Assembly: GCF_040954835.1 (NCBI RefSeq)
Contig: NC_090698.1
Span: forward strand, 74,692,284-74,756,283
Length of the DNA stretch: 64,000 nt
Source: Lepisosteus oculatus
Lineage: Eukaryota > Chordata > Actinopteri > Semionotiformes > Lepisosteidae
Direction of reading: 5' to 3'
The position numbers and the translations under genes were made by a program. Position 1 is the stretch's first letter; each line of letters begins with the position of its first letter. Of this stretch, positions 12,101-21,909 are shown in pieces. The notes under the pieces are model-generated. The model ran no database searches, was not told the DNA's origin, and was given only the letters and a program-made list of their open reading frames with translations.

Positions 12101-15100
12101 AGTCTGTAGTGAGCGCACTCTCAGTACTGGCTGTGCTGTAGTCTGTAGTGAGCGCACTCTCAGTACTGGCTGTGATGGACTCTATTGAGCACATTGAGTC
12201 ACTGATGGTTCCACTTATGGTACTGTTTTAGTGTCTGTACTGTCCGGGTGAATGGCTGTACTCACTCTGCCCCGGGTCTACCTGGTGAAAGAGTGAATAC
12301 CAGAACTCCAGCAGAACAGCTAGGGTCAGCAGAGAGATGAGAACAGACAGGATGTGACGCCACACCAGACTCTCACTGTCTGAGAACAGAGATGAAAGGC
12401 AGTGACAATTACAGATGAAAAAATCAATCCACACAACATCAGTTGTTAGTTTTGAGTAATGGGATTCTCTACAGAAGTGCATAGTACTTCATAGAAATAA
12501 CCACCAAATTGCACAAGCAATTAGAGGCTGTATATCTGGCTCATTTCTTCTATGTGACAGAGTTGGAGTCTGAGACCTCTAATTGCATGGTCTTTGATAG
12601 TGTGTCTCTGATCACATGTTTCTGTTCACTGAGCAGTGGCGCAAAGGTCCGTACTGGCTGTAAAGTAACTGAAAGAGTTCAAAGTCTCTTTCCTGGAGCT
12701 CTGTTACATGAAGATGACAGGTAGCAGCGTCCCATCACCACTGAACTGAGTGACAGAAGAGTGGTTTGACGCAGATGATCACGCAGCAGAACGATTGCAC
12801 TGCAATTGAAGGTTACGTTTGGTCAATTTGGCACAGCTGTGCTCTGCGAGCTGCAGGGTTTCGCAGAAACTGTACAAGATGTTGATTGGATCCTGGAACA
12901 ATGGGATGGATGGCAGGTTAATGACCCTGCAGTCCCAGGCTCAACCTCTTTGGTCTTGAACAGAGAAAACTACGAGGGGACCTGATACAAGTATTCACAA
13001 CCCTCAAAGACACTGACACTAGTTTCTTCAAAACCAACAGGGTACCATGAACCAGAGGACCCAAGAAGAAACTGCGTGGAAGTGCCTTTCAGCCTGAGAA
13101 CAGGAGGCCCAAAGGTTTGTGGGGGTCTGGAACAAGCTGCCAGCCATGTGGTCATGTTGTCAAAGGAGCAGGTACTCAGTTCAGGCAGCTCCGAAACTTC
13201 AGTTGCGCTGAACGGGTGGACTGGCCTGTTTATGCTCAAGATTGACGGAGGTTCTGTCCTTGCCTGCAGTGAACTGGACCAGCTCACTCATTGGGGACTC
13301 CCTGTTGTCATGTATATAGCGGCAGGAGTATTTCACAGAGGCGTGACTTCTCTCCGCATCAAAGAGCACCCAGCTCCCATTTTGTGATGTCACCCCCTCT
13401 TTCCAGTCCACACTTGGCCAGGTCCCGTCACGATGCAGATGGAACATCGCCCCCTGCAGGATGAGGGGCACCCTGCATCTCACCCACACTGCCTGGCCGT
13501 CAGCACCGCTGCTGCCAACAGAGATACTGGGGGGCACTGAGGGGACAGGAAGTGAGCATGGAGAGACAGACACAGTCAGACTGCACTACAGCTGCACCCA
13601 TCACTGAACTGTGTGACAGGACAGCACCCTTCCACCTCTATACTGCACTCGAACAGCACCCTATCATCACTAAGCACTGTGTTATAACAACACACATTCA
13701 TCACTAAGCACTGTGTTATAACAACACACATTCATCACTAAGCACTGTGCTGTAACAACGTCCTATCATCACTAAGCACTGTGTTATAACAACACACATT
13801 CATCACTAAGCACTGTGTTATAACAACACACATTCATCACTAAGCACTGTGTTATAACAACACACATTCATCACTAAGCACTGTGCTGTAACAACGTCCT
13901 ATCATCACTAAGCACTGTGTTATAACAACACACATTCATCACTAAGCACTGTGTTATAACAACACACATTCATCACTAAGCACTGTGTTATAACAACACA
14001 CATTCATCACTAAGCACTGTGCTGTAACAACGTCCTATCATCACTAAGCACTGTGTTATAACAACACACATTCATCACTAAGCACTGTGTTATAACAACA
14101 CACATTCATCACTAAGCACTGTGCTGTAACAACGTTCTATCATCACTAAACACTGTGTTATAACAGTGCACCGGTACAGAGTGACTGGGACACACAGATA
14201 AGAAATCCAGTGCACCGGTACAGAGTTATGGGGACACACAGATCAGAAATCCAGTGCACCAGTACAGAGTTATGGGGACACACAGATCAGAAATCCAGTG
14301 CACCGGTACAGAGTGACGGGGACACACAGATCAGAAATCCAGTGCACCAGTACAGAGTGACGGGGACACACAGATCAGAAATCCAGTGCACCGGTACAGA
14401 GTGACAGGGACACACAGATCAGAAATCCAGTGCACCAGTACAGAGTGACAGGGACACACAGATCAGAAATCCAGTGCTCTGGTACAGAGTGACGGGGACA
14501 CACAGATCAGAAATCCAGTGCACCGGTACAGAGTGACTGGGACACACAGATCAGAAATCCAGTGCACAGAGCGACGGGGACACACAGATCAGAAATCCAG
14601 TGCTCTGGTACAGAGTAACGGGGACGCACAGATCAGAAATCCAGTGCACCAGTACAGAGTTATGGGGACACACAGATCAGAAATCCAGTGCACCGGTACA
14701 GAGTGACGGGGACACACAGATCAGAAATCCAGTGCACCAGTACAGAGTTATGGGGACACACAGATCAGAAATCCAGTGCTCTGGTACAGAGTAACGGGGA
14801 CGCACAGATCAGAAATCCAGTGCACCGGTACAGAGTGACGGGGACACACAGATCAGAAATCCAGTGCACCAGTACAGAGTTATGGGGACACACAGATCAG
14901 AAATCCAGTGCATTGGTACAGAGCTATGGGGACTCACAGATCAGAAATCCAGTGCACCAGTACAGAGTGACAGGGACACACAGATCAGAAATCCAGTGCA
15001 CCGGTACAGAGTGACGGGGACACACAGATCAGAAATCCAGTGCACCGGTACAGAGTGACAGGGACACACAGATCAGAATTCCAGTGCACCGGTACAGAGT

Positions 15101-18100
15101 GACGGGGACACACAGATCAGAAATCCAGTGCACCAGTGCAGAGTGACAGGGACACACAGATCAGAAATCCAGTGCACCGGTACAGAGTGACAGGGACACA
15201 CAGATCAGAATTCCAGTGCACCGGTACAGAGTGACGGGGACACACAGATCAGAAATCCAGTGCACCGGTACAGAGTGACAGGGACACACAGATCAGAATT
15301 CCAGTGCACCGGTACAGAGTGACAGGGACACACAGATCAGAATTCCAGTGCACCGGTACAGAGTGACGGGGACACACAGGTCAGAAATCCAGTGCTCTGG
15401 TACAGAGTGACGGGGACACACAGATCAGAAATCCAGTGCACCGGTACAGAGTGACGGGGACACACAGATCAGAAATCCAGTGCACCGGTACAGAGTGACG
15501 GGGACTCACAGATTAGCTGCACAGTGGCAGTGAGGCTCTGCTGGGAACGGGTGATCTGTCCTCCCACTGTCAGGCTCAGGTCACAGCTCAGCTGCGGTGA
15601 CAGAGACAAGCAGTCTCGCAGGTGTCTTTGGGTCAGCGTGAATCTGCAGGTCCCGTTCCTGTACTCTGTTGAGCCCAGCCGGGCCGCGGCGATGCAGTAC
15701 AGGTTGCAGTGGCTCGCTGGCAGGGAGGGGGACTCCGAGCACGTCACCGTCAGTGTGCTGGCGTCCCGCAGCTCGGCCTGGCTCGCTGTGATCACAGGCC
15801 TGCCGGTGGGCTCTGCGGGGAGCAGGACAGGGGGCAGCACACGTTGGCACGCCTGTGGCCTGTGAGGAGGCGTCACGGAGCACGGCTGGCTGGGCTCTTA
15901 CCGAACACCTCCACGCTGACGGGGTGGCTGTATTCCGGGTCGGGGCCCTGGAGCGGGCCGGCACAGCGCAGGGTGACCTCGGTCCTGATCCCCACGTCAC
16001 GGCCACGGAGCAGCTGCCCGCCCGTCACGTAGCACGAGCAGCACCGCTCTGTCCGGACCTCCTCTCCGTCGCTGTAGAAACGGCAGCTGGCCCCCGCGCC
16101 ATGTACCGGGGAGGTGCAGACGGCGAGAACCCCGCCATTCGGGCTGACCAGGCGAGAGCTCACCTGCAGCGAGGGCGGCTCGGAGACACCTGCAGAGAGG
16201 GAGGAGACACACCTGGTCAGAAGACTGGTCTGACTGGGTCAGAGGCCTGGTCAGAAGACTGGTCTGACTGGGTCAGAGCTCTGGTCAGAAGACTGGTCTG
16301 AGACTGGGTCAGAGCTCTGGTCAGAAGACTGGTCTGACTGGGTCAGAGCTCTGGTCCAGCTCAATATTTAAGCTTGCTGACGACACCACCATTGTAAGTC
16401 TGATCACAGACAAAGGTGAAACGAGTACAGGAAAGAGATGACTATGACAATCAAGGATCAAACCCTCCGTGGGAAAGCACTTTTCTCTGGCAGAAGATGT
16501 AGGAGTATAAAAGCCTGGGCCTCTAGGTTCAAAGAAAGCTTCTACCCCACAGCTGTAAGACTCCTAAACTCCACCTCTTAAATCCTCCCACCCCACTTAA
16601 ACCCCACATAAACCCCTGTTTTCACACTGAACTCAAAACACTTGCATTTTACACACCACTGCTGAGTGCTGCCTAAAAGTATCAGTGCTACCATTTTCCT
16701 GTCTCCAACAATTCGCCATGTCATTTGTTCTGTTATTTTCTGTCAAAGTTATGTCTCCTTTTATGTCATCTGCTGTAAAGCTTGTCACCCGTCATGATGT
16801 CATTTGTGATGGAAATGTGCGAGCAAGCATGTCATTGTCCTTGGGCACTGTACCTACGACGATAAACATGAACTTGAGCTGGCAGAAGTGACACTTCCAA
16901 GAGTGCTCTTGCCGAAGTGAGAGTGAAGGATTTGTGGAGCAGTGCGAGATGCATGTTGATAAAGGATTTGGGTGTTTCTAATGTTCACCTTGAGACCAAG
17001 GAGCTTGTATGCTTTTTTAGAGGTGTCAAAGACACATTGAAGATCTGCCTCTGAGTGCTGCAGCTGTACATATTGCAGCTCCATGATGGAGGTTCTGGGA
17101 ACTTTGCTTCTCGCCTTAAACCTGTTCAGGCTGAAGAGTGGCCTGTCCGTCCTGGAAAGGGTTTGTCTCCCTTGGGCCTGTGGGGTGGAGAGTGGCTGCA
17201 ATGACAGCAAACAGCAAACCACAGTGCTTCCCTGTTCAAGCCCAGTGTCTCCTCTCTGTCCCACTGCCGCTAAACTCTGCTGCTGTCCTGCCCCGGTTTG
17301 ACAGCAGGGAGCTGCGTCAGCCTGCACAGGCTGCAAAGGGACAGGTACAGGTTTATTCTGGCTGAAAACAGAAACACTATTGTAGCGCTCTCGGGCTCAC
17401 ATGGGTATGCGTCCTCGCCGCTGCCGCCTCAGCACGGCCCCCCACCGTCGGGAACTCGAACCCGGGCCTCCGGCATCACTCAACAGAGACCCGGCCCATT
17501 GAGCTAAAGGCAAATCTCCCCTCAAACCAACAGCTGGGGTCCCTTCTATTCACAGGGAAGGGCGGTGACATCACCGTGCTGGTCAGCCGGCTCACACAAC
17601 CTGCAGTGGCGGCCGTATGCGTTAAGTGTGTTCCGGCTGTAGAGCCTTCTTCAGGTGTGTCAGGTTTTGACAGTACCTGCCAGACGGCATGAATGTCCAC
17701 AGAGTCAAAAGCTGTGCTCAAACCAGTGGTCACCATGTAGAGAGGTTGATGTAATTCCCTTCCTTGCTGAAGCCGCCGTGCTGTAAGATCAGCTCAGCTG
17801 TACCTCTGGATGGGCACCGGCCACACTGTATATATGTACTGGAATATTTCCTCTGACAGGCAGCAGCTGGTTTGCTAGCATGCAGGAGAGTGTTTTGCTG
17901 GTTGTGGACAGGAGGGAGATAGCTCTGTAATTCCCACAGTCTGCTTTATCCCCATTTTTAAAAACGGTGAATTTAAAAGCATCCTGAGATCAACAGGGAT
18001 TTCCCCCTGGCTCATGGATGTGCCCCTGAAGAACTATCCCTCCTTCCCTTGGAATAGAGCTGGAATGCCATCAGCAGAGTCAGATTAGTGTTTCGTCTGA

Positions 18101-19776
18101 AAGACAGGCTGATCCTCGAGTGATTCTGTGAAAACTTGCTGACATGACAGGCAGAAATCAGTCATTCGAACGTTCACATTTACTGCTCACTGTCAACTCA
18201 CATTTTGCTAGAAAAGCTGCTAAGTTTTCAGAATTAACCATTCCTCAGAATTTTTTTACCACAGTGTTGATTTCAGCTGTGAAGCTTTTAGCTGTGTTTC
18301 CTCAAACAAGTGGTTGTGTTTCTCTGAACCGGACCTGCAGACTGACCCGGCTGTGTCTGGGGGCGGTCCAGTCTGTGAATGCAGTGTCCAGAACCGGACC
18401 TGCAGACTGTCCCGGCTGTGTCTGGGGGCGGTCCAGTCTGTGAATGCAGTGTCCAGAACCGGACCTGCAGACTGACCCGGCTGTGTCTGGGGGCGGTCCA
18501 GTCTGTGAATGCAGTGTCCAGAACCGGACCTGCAGACTGTCCCGGCTGTGTCTGGGGGCGGTCCAGTCTGTGAATGCAGTGTCCAGAACCGGACCTGCAG
18601 ACTGTCCCGGCTGTGTCTGGGGGCGGTCCAGTCTGTGAATGCAGTGTCCAGAACCGGACCTGCAGACTGACCCGGCTGTGTCTGGGGGTGGTCCAGTCTG
18701 TGAATGCAGTGTCCAGAACCGGACCTGCAGACTGACCCGGCTGTGTCTGGGGGTGGTCCAGTCTGTGAATGCAGTGTCATGCTCAGTCTTGTATCCTCCT
18801 GCATGCCCCCTATTTTGGCCAGAGTGCTGATTTCAAGAGCAAGCCCTGCTTCAGCCTGACACCACACCATGAATGTTGATGCTGTCTGTGTGCAGAATCA
18901 TGGTCAAGTTGAGAGTCAGACTTGGATGGTTTGGAGCTCTGCAATCTGGCTCTCGAGGACCACATGGCTCTCTCCCTTCCTAACCCACCCCCCAGACTAA
19001 CTAGGCATGGTGGACTAATCCTTTATTGAACTAACTGTTCAATAACAACTCAATTTCCTTCAATAACCTTCAATTGCAGCTCGCTGGAGAACGCATTTCT
19101 GAATCAGTGCCAGAGAGGAGCAGGAAGCTGTGATCCAGGGTGGTGTCAGATAAGAAGATTTATTATCTCTCTTACAGCCTCGAAATGCCTGCCTTGCTCA
19201 CATCCTTGCAGAGCAGCAGAGCAGCCGGTTTACACACAGGGGCTTCGCTGTCGATCTGGCTTTCCTGTCTGAACGTGAGCACACACACACGCACGCAGAC
19301 GGATCGGGGTAGTCGCACACACACGCAGACGGATCGGGGTACTCACACACACACGCACGCACACGGATCGGGGTACTCACACACACGCGCAGGCGAATCG
19401 GGGTACACACATCCACGGATCGGGGTACTCTCTTACACACACACACGGACACACGCATGCAGACGGATCGGGGTACTCACACACACACGCAGACGGATCG
19501 GGGTACACACATACGCGCAGGCGGATCGGGGTACACACACACACGGATCGTGGTACTCTCTTATACACACACGGACACACGCATGCAGACGGATCGGGGT
19601 ACTCACACACAAACACGCGGACGCAGACGGATCGGGGTACACACACACGCACGGAGACGGATCGGGGTACACAAACACGCACGCGGTCGCAGACGGATCG
19701 GGGTACACACACACGCAGACGCAGACGGATCGGGGTACTCACACAGCGGAAGAGCCAGGAGACTCCACAGCAGCAT
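9152..19776 (-). CDS. Orphan immunoglobulin-superfamily membrane receptor, three Ig domains
   Basis: Minus-strand exons: 19743-19776 (ATG plus 11 codons, MLLWSLLALPL, a signal peptide start), 15902-16189 (Ig 1), 15510-15812 (Ig 2), 13264-13536 (Ig 3), 12282-12379 (transmembrane, HILSVLISLLTLAVLLEFW) and 9152-9207 (tail, ending DSEGEATL, stop at 9152-9154). The signal and Ig exons are all phase 1-1, as expected for Ig-type receptors; a 34-nt first coding exon resembles LILR/KIR-type genes. Ig 3 has the VRCRV / VKYSCRY cysteine pair, and Ig 1 and 2 are unusually cysteine-rich. The Ig 3 donor would be GC (GCAAGG). The transmembrane exon ends in phase 0 but the last exon enters in phase 1, so at least one tail exon is missing from this model. 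A candidate ends at TAQYSEET|G near 9311-9315, beside the 39-bp array. A mini-exon after the signal exon may also be missed. Family and ligand are not recognised; resemblance to leukocyte-receptor or A1BG-type Ig domains is only an impression. Confidence 0.7.
9335..12178 (-). repeat. 39-bp minisatellite, about 73 units, open over its whole length
   Basis: The unit on the minus strand encodes TESALTTDYSTAS in one frame and RVRSLQTTAQPVL in another. No indel breaks the 39-bp register over 2.8 kb. Variants are point changes: E to D, SA to GP, and a GTAGTCAG form at 9758, 9992, 10850 and 11162, spaced by exact multiples of 39 (6, 22 and 8 units), which shows block duplication. The array lies between the transmembrane exon and the last exon of the Ig receptor gene. 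It may be intronic or an expanded tail exon; no acceptor in the right phase was found at its upstream end. Confidence 0.95.
12930..13200 (+). mobile_element. LINE 3'-end fragment (L2/CR1-like)
   Basis: The text GGGGACCTGATACAAGTATTC, then AGCCTGAGAACAGGAGGCCC and GGTCTGGAACAAGCTGCCA, is the degenerate end of a LINE second ORF. The same element recurs near 54200-54360, 57560-57890 and 60290-60540. It is inserted in an intron of the Ig receptor, just downstream of Ig exon 3. Confidence 0.65.
13640..14165. repeat. Minisatellite of 34 bp in Ig receptor intron
   Basis: About 15 copies of CATCACTAAGCACTGTGTTA followed by TAACAACACACATT, alternating with a CTGTAACAACGTCCTAT variant roughly every third to fourth copy, so a higher-order period of about 100-135 bp is visible. 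Confidence 0.93.
14166..15509. repeat. Minisatellite of 44 bp touching an Ig-exon 5' splice site
   Basis: About 30 copies of a unit with GTGCACCGGTACAGAGTGAC, GGGGACACACAGATCAGAAA and TCCA. On the minus strand the real donor reads AATCT|GTGAGTCCCCGTCACTC, and each repeat reads GATCT|GTGTGTCCCCGTCACTC. The array therefore starts exactly at the donor of the exon 15510-15812 and duplicates it with a GTGTGT variant. Confidence 0.95.
16200..16350. repeat. Short tandem repeat upstream of Ig exon 1
   Basis: About four to five copies built on TGGTCAGAAGACTGGTCTGA and CTGGGTCAGAG, immediately intronic to the 3' splice site of the exon ending at 16189 (minus strand). Confidence 0.88.
16360..16640 (+). 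mobile_element. LINE reverse transcriptase fragment (Rex1/Babar-like)
   Basis: A forward frame reads LADDTTIVSLITD, the reverse transcriptase A-D-D catalytic region, followed near 16520-16590 by a frame reading FKESFYPTAVRLLNS, typical of the end of Rex1-like ORFs. It is internally deleted and broken. It lies in the long first intron of the Ig receptor. Confidence 0.6.
17480..18010 (-). mobile_element. LINE reverse transcriptase fragment, minus strand
   Basis: The minus strand reads KNGDKADCGNYRAISLLST (about 17920-17970) and, further on, a degenerate STAFDSVDIHAVW corresponding to the conserved reverse transcriptase core (usual form: F-x-K-A-F-D). Frames are broken. The flanks 16640-17480 and 18010-18320 show nothing I can assign with confidence. 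Confidence 0.65.
18318..18778. repeat. Minisatellite of 65 bp, seven copies
   Basis: The unit begins GTCCAGAACCGGACCTGCAG and continues through ACTGACCCGGCTGTGTCTGG to CAGTCTGTGAATGCAGT. Alternation of CTGACCC and CTGTCCC between copies suggests duplication of dimers. Intronic to the Ig receptor; long open frames here are artefacts. Confidence 0.94.
19275..19742. repeat. Minisatellite seeded on the signal-exon 5' splice site
   Basis: On the minus strand the donor of the signal exon reads CTGT|GTGAGTACCCCGATCCG. The next 460 bp repeat GTGTGAGTACCCCGATCCGT or GTGTGTACCCCGATCCG, separated by CA/TG-rich spacers, about 15 times. At least five copies keep the consensus GTGAGTA, giving a ladder of potential donors. 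Confidence 0.9.
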
Positions 19777-20014
19777 GGCCGTGCGCAGCTCGGCAGGACA
19801 CAGTGTGAGGGGGAGACACCAGGCAAACCGACAGACTCTCAGAAAGGGGAAGTGGGGATTTAGCAACGTTTCAAAACTCTGTCGACTTCTAGAACAGTGT
19901 GGGCGCAGGTGAGAGGTCTCCCGTGTCAGCAAGTTCATGCTGCTTCCTATGCAACTGAATCCCACAGTGTTTTTGTAAACGCAGCAGTGTCTGTAGTTCG
20001 TCCTTCTGGACAAG

Positions 20015-20335
20015 GACAGCACAGTGGTGGGGTCTCAGCATTGCTGGGGCCCTGGGTTCAATTCCAGACCGAGGGGGCTGTCTGTGTGGAGTTTGCATGT
20101 TCTCCCCAAATTCACGTAGGTTTCCTCTGGTTGCGCTGGTTAACTTCCACAGTCCAAAGACATTCTGGTAGCTTAGCTGGGCTCTGGGAGAACTGGCCGA
20201 TGTGAGAGTGTGTGTGCTTGTGTCTGTGTGTCCTGCCTGGTGCCCATCGCTTGAAGGGTTATGTTCCAGCCCCTCTGTGACAATGAATTGGATAAGGCTG
20301 TTAGAAAAGGGATCAATGGATGGATGTTCTTGACA
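20015..20335 (+). mobile_element. tRNA-derived SINE with GATGGATG tail
   Basis: The head CAGCACAGTGGTGGGGTCTC and GGGTTCAATTCCAGACCG carries a degenerate tRNA B box. The body contains GTTTGCATGTTCTCCCC and CACAGTCCAAAGACATTCTG, and the 3' end GAATTGGATAAGG leads to ATCAATGGATGGATG. This is the classic layout of abundant fish SINEs with a LINE-like tail. Confidence 0.85.
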
Positions 20336-21640
20336 AAAACAATAGTTATGCAAAAAGATTCAGAACAAAAAGTCTACTGTATGCTGCCTCCCTGTCTACT
20401 TGCTGGCTTGCTAAGAGCCGAGAGGAACACGGCGCTTGCTCAGCCTCATGACAGGGCCGAGAGCTCTGGACTCTGGTGACGGGGTGTCTCAGCAGCAGTC
20501 TGTGATGTGTGAGAGGCTCCCAGATGTGGAACCTGCTTCCCTAAGACCCCAAGAATCCGAAGGGATATAAGGCTCTAGGAGCAGGTCTGACTGGGGCTAG
20601 GCAGCCAGCTAGGAATGGTCAGCTGCTCGGTGCTGCAGATTGGCTGGTGAAGAGGCACTGACCTTCAGGGCCACGCCCATCTCACAAAAAGCAAAAATTC
20701 TGAGAAATACTGTACATCCTGGGATACACCTGGACACATCATCAGTGATGTTTCGGGAGTTTCGGCATCACACTCCCTCGCCCAGGAGACCCAGCCAGGA
20801 CTGAACGAGTCCCGGCTCACTCCTCCCTCTGGTCTTCCCAGGAGCCGCTAGATCTGCCATGCCCACCCGCTCCGATACAGTGTGGTCTTCACTTCGGGTT
20901 CAGGGCCCTTACGCTGCCTCCCCAGGTCGACCTTCAGCTACCAATCTCTCGCTGTTGCCAGGACACGCCCCGGTGAACTCGCCACCCTTAATCAACTCCT
21001 TCACATTCCAGTGAAGTTTCCAATTAACTAATCAGACACACCTTCTCCCACCTGCCTACTTAAACCAACCTGACACAACACACTACTCCTTGCTCAGTAG
21101 TGGGTTTTACCCAGCTAGAGCTGCATTGTTTCCTGGCTTCTGGATCTTGACTTGGTTATTGTGGATTTACTGGTTTTTGACCCTGGCCTGGCCTCCTGAC
21201 CCATGTGTTTGGATAAACTCCTGCTGGTACTTTTGAGTTCTGAGGATTCTGCTTAGGGTCATTCTGCTGGATCGTGATGGACACCTGCTGATAATTTGGC
21301 CTGTTGGATGCTGAGCAGCTCTGACTAATGCAATGGCCTGATTTGTTTGGTGCTGATGTTTACTGCTGTTAACACTGTCTAATAAGGTCTTCAGCACCTT
21401 GTCCAAACTCTATATTCGAGCCTAGAGCAAAGTCTGAGCAGCCCTTAAATATTCCTGACTCGCTTGGAGCGAAGGGATGGTATTGCTTCCAGGTGATCCA
21501 GGTCTCCTGTCACTTGGAGTCCATGGCATACAGTACATCTTCATTGTAAATGTGCTACAGCAAGCTGACTCACACCACAGCTCAAAGGGTGTCAACATAA
21601 AGAAAATGCTAGGAGACAGTAGTAGTACAATCACAGATTA
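20336..21640. other. Intergenic, no gene seen
   Basis: No exon-like segment was recognised. The stretch 21040-21420 has the style of a degenerate transposon end but could not be assigned. Confidence 0.4.
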
Positions 21641-21740
21641 TTTATTGGCTTCTGACCAATCAATTTCTCATCATTCTAAATTTACACAGTATCGATATAT
21701 ACCCTACAGTAGTATTGGTAGTAGTATCCAGCATTTTATT
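21641..21740 (-). terminator. Polyadenylation signal candidates of the isotocin gene
   Basis: Minus-strand AATAAA hexamers at 21735-21740 and 21641-21646 lie about 170 and 265 bp after the isotocin stop codon. Which is used cannot be told from sequence. Confidence 0.4.
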
Positions 21741-21909
21741 AATGTATTTGCAGTCCATGAGTTTGGGGGTTCATTGTTGGGAGGGGGTATACAAGGATGA
21801 GACACAGGTAGTGGTGCCCCAAGAGATATAGGCACAGTTGGACTAAGTCACTGCTGGCCAACCCCTGATTTGTGCACAGTGGTACAACCCTCTCCCCCCT
21901 GCTGAGGGC

